Shown here: piece by piece, positions 44,507 through 53,322 of the stretch
Position numbering within the stretch: position 1 is the stretch's first letter
Layout of the letters: each line of letters begins with the position of its first letter
The notes under the pieces: model-generated
What the model was told of the DNA's origin: nothing
The model's input: only the letters and a program-made list of their open reading frames with translations
Database searches by the model: none
Source: CAYZQH01 sp050300015
Lineage (GTDB): Bacteria; Pseudomonadota; Gammaproteobacteria; Pseudomonadales; Cellvibrionaceae
Assembly: GCA_050300015.1 (NCBI GenBank)
Contig: JBNKWZ010000004.1
Span: 81,079-145,078 of the forward strand
Length of the DNA: 64,000 nucleotides
Direction of reading: 5' to 3'
Program-made: the position numbers and the translations under genes

Positions 44507-45946
44507 TAACGCCTCCTATAGGACCTGAGTATTTAGCCCCTTAAATTTGACACACTGATCGTTAAGCAGCCAAAACTTTACCTTTTTAGTGGTAGTTTGG
44601 CCAGGTTTTCTTCTGGTCAAAATAAGCATCTATCGTAAAATCAGGCGCACGGGAATCATGCGGCGTTTCGGATTTGAATCTTTCCGACCAGGTTCGCCAT
44701 TCTTGAGCCTTATTCCCCGAATAACTTCAGCGAACTTCCGAAAACTTCGCAATCGTCGCCGCAGGTTTTATGCCGTCACCGCCAGTTTATAGGTCATTGC
44801 GAACATTGTTTTTCAACAGTCACAAGATTTGGTTTTATTGGCCTTCAAACGTATGATCGCAAACGCTAATTCAATCGGGTTGGTCGCTCGTATATGTGAC
44901 CTGCGTTCCGCTGAAGACTTTAGTTAGAATTGCTCAACACAATTCCCAAATGCTTAATAGGTATTTCATCGAGCGTCCAACATCCAAATATCTTGCAGCT
45001 TTTTTAGCTTCATCTTCGACTTTACCGTCTTCAATACTTTGTTTGAAATATTCGTAGTTTTGTACAGCCAGCACCACTGTTGTTTTGTAGTAGACCAATG
45101 ATTGACGAGCGCATTCCAAAACCCCAACGCGTCGCCACTAGACGCCAATTTGGGAGGCATTTTCAAACCCTGAGTAGACAGTTTTATGAATACCCCGTGC
45201 CAGCTTCACCTGACTCACTCGATAGCCATCAACCACTGCCAAAATTCGTTTCGGCCCGTGTCTTCAGCTCATATAACGACCAGCAGACAAAACTTGTCAT
45301 CCATGCTCACCCAGCTGTAGATACCGTTTACCCATAGATATAAGTATCGTCTGTGGCTCATGTCCTACTGACGCCATGGATCGTATTTCTCTCCCACTGA
45401 TGTTTAAGGTGGCTGACGATATTGCTGCGCAATCCGTTGGCGTCTTCACCGACTAGGGTTCCAATGCCGTCTGCATGTTGCCTGTAGAAATTCCATTCAG
45501 ATAAAGCAAGGGATTAACCCTCCAAGGCTTTTGTTCGTTTCAAATACGGCGGCCAGCCCACCGATAAACTTGCCCCCAATACCCGAGCAACCACCTACCT
45601 TAGGCATCATAACGACAACATCTCCGCCGCCCCGTCGGCACTGATCGCACCGAGATTGCAGTCGAGATATTTGACAATCCAACCATTCCATATAGCCAAA
45701 ACACCTATAAACCAATGAATTTAAAGGCATTTGGAATGATGGCCAGAATATTGCTGACGTCCAGAACAAGGTGGTGAGTGGGCGCCAACTGGCGACGATG
45801 TGCGCCGCACTTAGGGCCGCACTCAATAGGGCGCAATATCTGTAACTTGCACGACGATCCTCTACAAGAGAACAGGCGAGGCGCTGACTCACTGAGTCTA
45901 TCCCCATCATCACCGATCAATCGAAATACTAGGATTAGGAATCATT
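44507..45946. other. Long stretch without a clear gene
   Basis: About 1.4 kb. The best frame is on the minus strand at 45119-44934 (61 codons, VYYKTTVVLAVQNYEYFKQS, VEDEAKKAARYLDVGRS). It looks protein-like but seems to need an upstream frameshift to reach MPPKLASSGDALGFWN at 45166, so it may be a broken gene of unknown family. Other frames at 45.3-45.9 kb have no start signals. The right end carries the ribosome-binding site of the SCO gene. Confidence 0.35.
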
Positions 45947-46603
45947 ATGAATTGCGACCTAAGGAGAAGCGCCTTACGCGGCTTGCTGTTTGGGCTATTG
46001 ATGACGGTTTGCGGATTCGCCGGGGCCACTCCCCCAGCCGCATCGGTACTGGCAACACCCGCTCCGACTAACATCCCAAAATCCAGCTTTTTAAGTAATT
46101 TGGACGGTTTAACGCTGATCGATCAGGATGGTGTTACCTTTGATCCACAGACTCTCACCGGTCAAGTCGTACTGTTTAATTTCATTTTTACCCGATGTGC
46201 CTCGACTTGTCCCACGCAAACCAAAGATTTGGTAAGCGTTCAGAAGCAATTAGCGCCTGAAATTCAAAAAGATATTCGCTTTGTCTCTGTCTCCGTGGAC
46301 CCTAAATACGACGCGCCAGAAAAATTAAAAGCATTTTCTCAAAAGCTACATGCGGATTTAAGCCACTGGTCATTCTTAACGGGCGAGCCAGAACAAGTGG
46401 AAACACTACTCAACCGCCTGAAAATTTTCGACCCAAACGCACAAGCGGTGGGGCCGGAAGTGCACCGAACCTCCCTTTGGCTTGTGGATAAAAACGGGCG
46501 TATGTTGCAACGCTACAAAGGCGACCCGGTGGACAAAAAGCGCCTGGTGCGCGAACTACCACAAATAACAAATTTAAGTTACAGCGCGGTAAAAACGCTT
46601 TAA
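45947..46603 (+). CDS. SCO1/SenC family copper chaperone
   Basis: A 218-residue thioredoxin-fold protein. A signal or anchor peptide (residues 9-28) is followed by LDGLTLIDQDGVTFDPQTLT, then FIFTRCASTCPTQTKDL with the CxxxC copper/redox pair C84 and C88, and the third ligand H173 in GPEVHRTSLWLVDK. SCO proteins deliver copper, classically to the CuA site of cytochrome oxidase, and some serve other copper enzymes. No oxidase subunit genes are nearby. The next gene, 113 bp downstream with no clear terminator between, encodes a copper-radical oxidase fusion, which suggests dedicated copper delivery. AGGA precedes the ATG. Confidence 0.92.
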   Translation: MNCDLRRSALRGLLFGLLMTVCGFAGATPPAASVLATPAPTNIPKSSFLSNLDGLTLIDQDGVTFDPQTLTGQVVLFNFIFTRCASTCPTQTKDLVSVQKQLAPEIQKDIRFVSVSVDPKYDAPEKLKAFSQKLHADLSHWSFLTGEPEQVETLLNRLKIFDPNAQAVGPEVHRTSLWLVDKNGRMLQRYKGDPVDKKRLVRELPQITNLSYSAVKTL

Positions 46604-46716
46604 CCAATAACAACCACTGGCAAGGCTTTGACATACCCATTGCCAGGACGAATAAAACAACTGAGCACTTTAACCTTCTCACACTGAACTTTTCATTGCG
46701 TTACGGAAACTCCATC

Positions 46717-49700
46717 ATGAAAATGAACACATCAATCGCCAGAAGGCCCTGGATTTATTGGGCCTTCGCAGGCGCAGCCTTGCTCTCACCGAGCGTTTCT
46801 CTAGCTCAAACCGTCCCTGCCGACGAATGGGTAGAAATACCCGCTCCGCAAGACCAAACACTGCAGAATTTGAATATACCCGCGGATGCAAATGAAAAAG
46901 GCATGTGGTCTCCAGTGTTTAGTTGGCCCATGAATGGTTTGCATTCGGCTTTGCTGCCTGATGGGCGCGTACTCACGTTTGGAACTTCGCTCGATGGTGT
47001 GGCCCAAAACGGTCGTTGGTACGACGTGTGGGACCCCGCCTTGGGCTTTGACAGCAACGCTCACGACACGATTTATGACCCCGCACGTCAAGACAGTTTT
47101 TGCGCGGCAGCCATCTATTTGCCCGATGGCTCAATGATGATATCAGGTGGTAATGGCAGCGACACCAGCACCATTTACGACTCCGCAAGTCACTCTTCTT
47201 ACACCGCCAACGAACGCATGGCCGAGGCACGGTGGTACCCCACACTGATTAATTTGGCCGATGGCCGCCCCATTATTTTGGGTGGCATGATGCCCTACAC
47301 AGAGCAAATGCAGGACCAACCCGACCAAGCCATTGCCAATGGCTGGCCTTCCATGACTCCTGAGGTTTACGAAAATGGCCAATGGCGCTCTTTGTTCGGC
47401 GCTTACAGCCGTATCGCTTTTGGGCCGGATTACCTGCGCACCTCCTACCCGCGTGCTTGGGTGGCCCCTGATGGTCGCGTGTTTGGTATTTCCACCGATC
47501 AGATGTGGTACCTGGACCCAAATGCCAATAACAACCAAGGGGTTGTAACCTCCGCCGGCGTCTTTAAGGGACCGCCCAGCGCCAGCGCACCGCTCAACGT
47601 GGGCCCTACCAATACCGCGGCAATGTTTGCACCGGGCCAAATTCTTCAGGTAGGTGGTAATGGCGGCTTTAATGGTGAAGAGCTACCTGCCAGCAATATG
47701 GCCACGTTAATCGACATCAACGGAGGCTCACCGGTACTGATTGAGCAGCCGCCTATGAGCAAACCCCGTCGCTACCCCAACGCAGTGGTGCTTGCCAATG
47801 GCGAAGTCGTGATCACCGGTGGTGCCACCTATGGCAATTTTTACGCGGGCCAACCTGCGCAATCCGTGCAAGAAGCAGAAATTTGGAACCCCACGACCAA
47901 CAGCTGGGAAGTAGGAGCAAGCGCAGCGGTTTACCGAGGCTACCACTCCATTACCACACTTTTAGCCAACGGCGCCGTGCTGTCCACCGGTGGCGGTACG
48001 CCCGGTCCGGTCACCAACTTAAATGGTGAAATTTACTACCCCCCTTACCTGTTTGAAAGCAATGGCAATGGCTCTGTTCTGGCTCCTCGCCCTGTTATGT
48101 CGGGCATCAGCGGACTTACTTATGACCACGGTGCTGCATTGCAAATTGATATGGCCAACAGTGAGGCGATCTCCCAACTGGTATTAATCGGCACCAGTAA
48201 TGGCACACACTCGTTTAACTCTGGGCAGCGCCGCATCCCCTTGAATTTTAGCCAACAAAAAATTCGATTGACTGCCACCATTCCCAACGCCAACTTAACC
48301 CCGCCCGGTTACTATCAAGTGGTCGCCATTGGCGCGAATGGCACGCCCTCCTACGGCACGATTATCGGCATTGGTCAAAACCAAGCTGAACCGCCAGTGA
48401 TCACCACACCCTACGATCCACCAAATTTAGACTACGACATTCAAACCCCGGTGGTTTTTCCTGACCAATCGGCAAGTTATTCCGTCACCGCAGTGGCGGG
48501 CTTCACTTACAGCTGGGAAGTGAGCGACGGCACCAAAACCTCATATTCATCTAACGCCGGTTTCAGCCATACTTTTACCGCGCCAGGCTTGTACACCGTG
48601 ACCGTGAATGCGCGCGACGCCAATAGCATCGTTACAAGCTATACCTTTGTACAGGCCGTTTCTACGCCAGTACCGGCAGCATCTTCCACACAATCCTCAC
48701 AATTACTTTTGGATGATGACAATCATCGCCTATGGGTGGCCAACCCCGACAACGATACTGTCAGTGTGCTGGATACACAAACCCAAAAGGTCATTGCAGA
48801 GATCGCAGTGGGTGATTCGCCACGCAACTTAGCCATGGGGGCCGGTGATGAAATTTGGGTGACCAACAAATACTCCGCATCCATTTCGGTGTTGGACCGC
48901 AATACCCTAAGCGTGAAACAAACCGTTGCACTGCCGCGCGGCTCACAACCACACGGTTTGGTTTTTAATGCATCGGGTAATACCGCCTTTGTAGCACTTG
49001 AAGCCTCCGGCGAACTATTGGCCATTGAGCAAGACACCAAACAAGTGGGCGGCACTTTATTTTTAGGTCAAAACATTCGCCACATCGGGTACGACGCGAC
49101 ACACGACCAACTGCTGGTCTCTCGCTTTATTACCCCACCGCTTGATGGCGAAGACACTGACAATGTGTTAACCCAATCTGGCGGTGGCGAGGTTCTCGTG
49201 GTTCGCGTGGCGAGCCTGTCACTGGTCGACACCGTGATTTTGCAACACAGTAACCAGCCCGATACCTCAGTCACGGGCAGCGGCATCCCCAACTATTTGG
49301 GCGCAGCGGCAATTTCCCCGGACGGTCAGCTTGCTTGGGTACCCTCTAAACAAGACAACATTGCGCGCGGAACCTTGCGTAATGGCCAACCTTTGGATTT
49401 TCAAAACTCCGTTCGTGCAATCTCATCGGTCATCGACCTAAATACCTTAGCTGAAGACTACAGCCGCCGCGCAGACCACGATAACGCCGGTTTAAGTTCC
49501 GCTGCGACCTACCACCCTAACGGCGTATATCTGTTCGTGGCGCTGGAAACCAGCCGAGAAGTCGCCGTGATGAACGCTTTCACCGGTGGTGAACTGTTCC
49601 GTATACCCGTGGATGTGGCACCACAAGCGCTGGCTATTGCCGCCGATGGCTTGACCTTATATGTGAAAAACTTTATGAGTCGCACAGTCACCATTGCCGA

Positions 49701-52700
49701 CCTCACCAGCTTAATCACCACTGGCCAGCTGCAAGCTGAGGTGGTCGCCTCGGTGGGTACGGTGCAAGAAGAAGCCCTGTCCCCCGCAGTGCTGCTGGGC
49801 AAAACTTTCTTTTACGATGCCAAAGACCCTCGCTTAGCACTGGATGCCTACCTCAGTTGTGCCAGTTGTCACAACGATGGTGGACAAGATGGACGCACCT
49901 GGGACTTCACCAATTTTGGTGAAGGCTTGCGTAATACCATAGAGCTCAAAGGGCGCGGCAACATGACCCACGGCCTATTGCACTGGAGCGGCAACTTTGA
50001 TGAGGTGCAAGACTTCGAAACCCAAATCCGTAACTTCGCGGGCGGCACTGGTTTAATGTCGGATGCAGACTTTTTTAGAACGTCCGTCGAAGCCGAAGCC
50101 TTTGAGAACACTTCACTGGTTGCACCTCTAACCCAGTCCGTCGTGGACGGCAGAACTGTGATGAGCTGGCAAAGTGAAGGCCAAATGGTCTTCAACCCTA
50201 CAGAAACAACCGATGGCCAGTTGCACTTCAGTGTTAAGGCAACCGCTGCAAGCATGACTTTGTTTGCCATTGTGGATTTACCCTCACCCGTGGACGACAG
50301 CTTTTATTTTAGGCTCGACGGTGTGGACACCGATTTTTGGACCTTTAACAACCAAGCCACCACGGGCTTTGAAGAGCGCGAGATTTTCACTTGGGATGGC
50401 CTGACTGTGGGTCAAACCTACAACCTTAGAATCCTGCGGCGCGAAGATGGCTCACTGTTGGATTCCTTCCACTTAACAGGTGGTCAGTTTAGCAACGCCA
50501 AAAAAGCCGGCTTCAGTACCGATCTGGATGCGCTTGCAGCTTACCTTGGGTCTTTGCAAGGGGATTCCGCCGACAGAAGCTTTGGTCCCAGCCCCTATCG
50601 CGCAGCCGACGGTGGCTATACAGTGGAGGCTCAAGCAGGAGAGGCCACCTTTGCCGCGCAATGCACCGCTTGTCACGGTGGCATTCACTTTACCAACAGT
50701 AGTGACGAGCAAGCCTTTACCAATATAGGGACACTGAATGCCGCCAGTGGCCAACGCAAAGGTGGCCCGCTTACTGAGTTGGATACACCTACGTTGCGCG
50801 GCGTATGGGCCACTGCGCCCTACCTACACAATGGCAGCGCCGCAACATTGGCAGAGGCCATTAGTGCACACCAAGGCCTGTCTTTGACCAGCAGTGAACT
50901 CAGCGACGTGGTCGCTTATGTGCAACAAATTGATGGCAACTCCCCCCCTGCCACCGGTGGCGTCTACTTTGATGTACAGCAAGCCGAAGACCACAACTGG
51001 ATGAACGGCCAAGTGGAAACCAACCAACCGGGTTATGCCGGCAATGGTTTTGTGAGCTTGGCAGGAAGCCAAAACAATTGGATGCAGTTCGACCTTGACC
51101 TTCCAGCGCGAGGCGAACACACGCTCACACTGCGCTATGCCAACGGCGGCAACACACAGTCCGTGTCGGTTGTGGTCAACGGCGCGGTGCAAATCACCAA
51201 TCTCGCACTGCCACCCACCGGCAGTTGGTCAAACTGGTCTGAAGTGAGTATGACCGTTAATTTAAATGCGGGCCTAAATGCTGTACGTCTGATACCAGCA
51301 AACGGCGGTGGTTCTCCAGTCATCGAAGCAGAAGCGTACGAAAATACCTCGCTTGTCGCCCCACTTGCGCAATCCAACGTGGGTGGCCGTACGGTCATGT
51401 CCTGGCCTGGAACCGGTCAAATCATGACAGCGCCGGAAGACAATACTCCTGGGCAATTGCACTATAGTGTGACCGCCACAGCCAGCAGTATGACGCTATT
51501 TGCGTTTGTGGATCTGTTCAATTACAACGACGACAGCTTTTTTTACCAATTGGAAGAAGTCGACACCCTTTGGTGGACGTTCAACAACCAAGCGACCTCC
51601 GGTTTTGAGCAGCGAGAAATCCACACCTGGAATGGATTATCCGTAGGTCAAACCTACACACTGAAAATCATGCGCCGTGAAGATGGTGCTTTAATGGACT
51701 ACTTCGAACTCAGTGGCGGTTTATTTGGCGGCACTACGGAGGGTTTAAACCTTGATCAACTCACGATCGAAGGCAACGGCCCACCTCCCGCCAACCGCAC
51801 TCCCATTGTGGTTCAAACCATCGCCGACCAGACATTGGAAGTAGGCACTGGCAATTCAATTAATTTAGACACAGTGTTTAATGACCCCGACGACGATAGT
51901 CTCGACTTTGACACTTCAGCTTCCGCCAATGTGTCGGTAAGCGGTAATACCTTGCAGCTGCAAGGTACCAGCATGGGGTCGGAAGTGATCACTGTCAGTG
52001 CGGATGATGGACGCGGTGGACAAGTGGCCGCACAATTTAATTTAACGGTGACGCCCGCAAACATTCCACCGCAAGTGGTATCGGCCATTACTGATACCAC
52101 CTTGGTCGTGGGAGAGCCCGGCGTGACTTACGATTTAGACAGCTTGTTTAGCGATACCGACGGCGATGCTTTAAGCTTCTCGGCAACGCCTTCACCCAAC
52201 GTGGTATTGCAAGGTAACCAATTGCAAGTGAATGCAACGCAAACCGAAACCGCAACCATCACCGTGTCCGCATCGGATGGACGCGGCGGCATCGCCTCAT
52301 TCGGTTTTACATTGGAGGTGAGCATGCCGAATCGCGCCCCTGAAATTACCGGTGTGCTCAGTGACCAAACCCGTGAAGTGGGCGACAGTGCGGTGAATAT
52401 TGCGCTGGATACGGTGTTTAGTGATCCAGACGGTGACGCCTTGTCGTACACTCTTAGCGGTGCTAACAGCAATGTGCAACTGGCGGGATCTACGCTCACC
52501 ATAACGGCCGCGTCAGAAGGCACAACATTGCACACGATCACGGCCAGTGATGGTGAATATGAGGTCAGCACCGCCTTTGGCGTCACCGTCAATCCCCCAC
52601 AAGACTTTGAATTCTTCAGTGAAGCAGAAGCACAAACCTGGCTTGACTCCACGGTGGATTCTAACCACGCAGGCTACAGCGGCATCGGATTTGTGAATAC

Positions 52701-52992
52701 GGCCAATTACGCTGGCAACTGGGTTGAACTTACTTTGGATGTGCCCTCCAGTGGCGACTACCGGTTGACCATTCGCTACGCCAACGGCAGCAGCAATCGC
52801 CCACAAGCTGTGGCGGTGAATGGCACCACACAAATTTCATCGCTGAATATGAACGGCACTGGTGCCTGGGCTAACTGGGCGACCCAATCCACAACGGTAT
52901 TTTTAACCGCTGGCAGCAATACCATTCGCTTAACTTCACTGGCCTCAGGTGGCGCGCCGAATATTGATTGGTACAGTGTGGTAACACCCTAG
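46717..52992 (+). CDS. Copper-radical oxidase / beta-propeller / dihaem cytochrome / CBM fusion protein
   Basis: A 2091-residue exported protein (signal peptide 1-31). Residues about 50-560 form a galactose-oxidase-like kelch plus DUF1929 unit with candidate copper and cofactor residues C129, Y174, Y409-H410 and H498, spaced almost as in fungal galactose oxidase. Then come PKD-like (about 570-648) and YVTN-type propeller (about 650-1008) domains, and a dihaem peroxidase-like cytochrome with CASCH (C1048) and CTACH (C1316) plus APYLHNGSAATL. A roughly 130-residue module (EAEAFENTSLV) is inserted between the haem sites and recurs at about 1537. CBM6/35-like domains (about 1417-1535 and 1964-2091) flank three cadherin/Ig-like repeats. 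Start chosen at ATG 46717; an in-frame TTG at 46696 is less likely. Predicted: oxidation of a glycan end or aldehyde, making H2O2. Confidence 0.88.
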   Translation: MKMNTSIARRPWIYWAFAGAALLSPSVSLAQTVPADEWVEIPAPQDQTLQNLNIPADANEKGMWSPVFSWPMNGLHSALLPDGRVLTFGTSLDGVAQNGRWYDVWDPALGFDSNAHDTIYDPARQDSFCAAAIYLPDGSMMISGGNGSDTSTIYDSASHSSYTANERMAEARWYPTLINLADGRPIILGGMMPYTEQMQDQPDQAIANGWPSMTPEVYENGQWRSLFGAYSRIAFGPDYLRTSYPRAWVAPDGRVFGISTDQMWYLDPNANNNQGVVTSAGVFKGPPSASAPLNVGPTNTAAMFAPGQILQVGGNGGFNGEELPASNMATLIDINGGSPVLIEQPPMSKPRRYPNAVVLANGEVVITGGATYGNFYAGQPAQSVQEAEIWNPTTNSWEVGASAAVYRGYHSITTLLANGAVLSTGGGTPGPVTNLNGEIYYPPYLFESNGNGSVLAPRPVMSGISGLTYDHGAALQIDMANSEAISQLVLIGTSNGTHSFNSGQRRIPLNFSQQKIRLTATIPNANLTPPGYYQVVAIGANGTPSYGTIIGIGQNQAEPPVITTPYDPPNLDYDIQTPVVFPDQSASYSVTAVAGFTYSWEVSDGTKTSYSSNAGFSHTFTAPGLYTVTVNARDANSIVTSYTFVQAVSTPVPAASSTQSSQLLLDDDNHRLWVANPDNDTVSVLDTQTQKVIAEIAVGDSPRNLAMGAGDEIWVTNKYSASISVLDRNTLSVKQTVALPRGSQPHGLVFNASGNTAFVALEASGELLAIEQDTKQVGGTLFLGQNIRHIGYDATHDQLLVSRFITPPLDGEDTDNVLTQSGGGEVLVVRVASLSLVDTVILQHSNQPDTSVTGSGIPNYLGAAAISPDGQLAWVPSKQDNIARGTLRNGQPLDFQNSVRAISSVIDLNTLAEDYSRRADHDNAGLSSAATYHPNGVYLFVALETSREVAVMNAFTGGELFRIPVDVAPQALAIAADGLTLYVKNFMSRTVTIADLTSLITTGQLQAEVVASVGTVQEEALSPAVLLGKTFFYDAKDPRLALDAYLSCASCHNDGGQDGRTWDFTNFGEGLRNTIELKGRGNMTHGLLHWSGNFDEVQDFETQIRNFAGGTGLMSDADFFRTSVEAEAFENTSLVAPLTQSVVDGRTVMSWQSEGQMVFNPTETTDGQLHFSVKATAASMTLFAIVDLPSPVDDSFYFRLDGVDTDFWTFNNQATTGFEEREIFTWDGLTVGQTYNLRILRREDGSLLDSFHLTGGQFSNAKKAGFSTDLDALAAYLGSLQGDSADRSFGPSPYRAADGGYTVEAQAGEATFAAQCTACHGGIHFTNSSDEQAFTNIGTLNAASGQRKGGPLTELDTPTLRGVWATAPYLHNGSAATLAEAISAHQGLSLTSSELSDVVAYVQQIDGNSPPATGGVYFDVQQAEDHNWMNGQVETNQPGYAGNGFVSLAGSQNNWMQFDLDLPARGEHTLTLRYANGGNTQSVSVVVNGAVQITNLALPPTGSWSNWSEVSMTVNLNAGLNAVRLIPANGGGSPVIEAEAYENTSLVAPLAQSNVGGRTVMSWPGTGQIMTAPEDNTPGQLHYSVTATASSMTLFAFVDLFNYNDDSFFYQLEEVDTLWWTFNNQATSGFEQREIHTWNGLSVGQTYTLKIMRREDGALMDYFELSGGLFGGTTEGLNLDQLTIEGNGPPPANRTPIVVQTIADQTLEVGTGNSINLDTVFNDPDDDSLDFDTSASANVSVSGNTLQLQGTSMGSEVITVSADDGRGGQVAAQFNLTVTPANIPPQVVSAITDTTLVVGEPGVTYDLDSLFSDTDGDALSFSATPSPNVVLQGNQLQVNATQTETATITVSASDGRGGIASFGFTLEVSMPNRAPEITGVLSDQTREVGDSAVNIALDTVFSDPDGDALSYTLSGANSNVQLAGSTLTITAASEGTTLHTITASDGEYEVSTAFGVTVNPPQDFEFFSEAEAQTWLDSTVDSNHAGYSGIGFVNTANYAGNWVELTLDVPSSGDYRLTIRYANGSSNRPQAVAVNGTTQISSLNMNGTGAWANWATQSTTVFLTAGSNTIRLTSLASGGAPNIDWYSVVTP

Positions 52993-53018
52993 AAACCCTT
53001 AAGGGTTCCGAGCGAATG

Positions 53019-53048
53019 AAGGCGTTAGCAACCCTGCTAACGCCTTTT
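53019..53048 (+). terminator. Rho-independent terminator after the oxidase fusion gene
   Basis: Perfect 12-bp stem AAGGCGTTAGCA / TGCTAACGCCTT with a 4-base loop and a T6 tail, about 27 bp after the stop. The remainder to 53322 holds no gene. Confidence 0.92.
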
Positions 53049-53322
53049 TTATTGGTTGTAATAACGTGCCAACAATTCCGATACTGCGCACTATTTTCTG
53101 GCGTACTTTACTGTCATCGAAAGCGACTCAAAGGTTGTCAACCACTGGAACTCAAGTGGCGTTCATTGTTCGAATCAAGTCCAGATAGAAAGACTTTTGA
53201 AACAGCAGTCCTAAAAAAACAATAACCCACCGAAGGCTTTTAGTCTGAGTGGTTGGTTTGACTTTTAAGGAGGGCTTATGACACAAAGATAAAAGCGATA
53301 CAGTTTAAATACACTCGGCTTA

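Noticed and set aside
45497..45913. 138-codon minus-strand frame before the SCO gene
   Set aside because: Composition is unlike protein-coding sequence here, no ribosome-binding site and no family resemblance.
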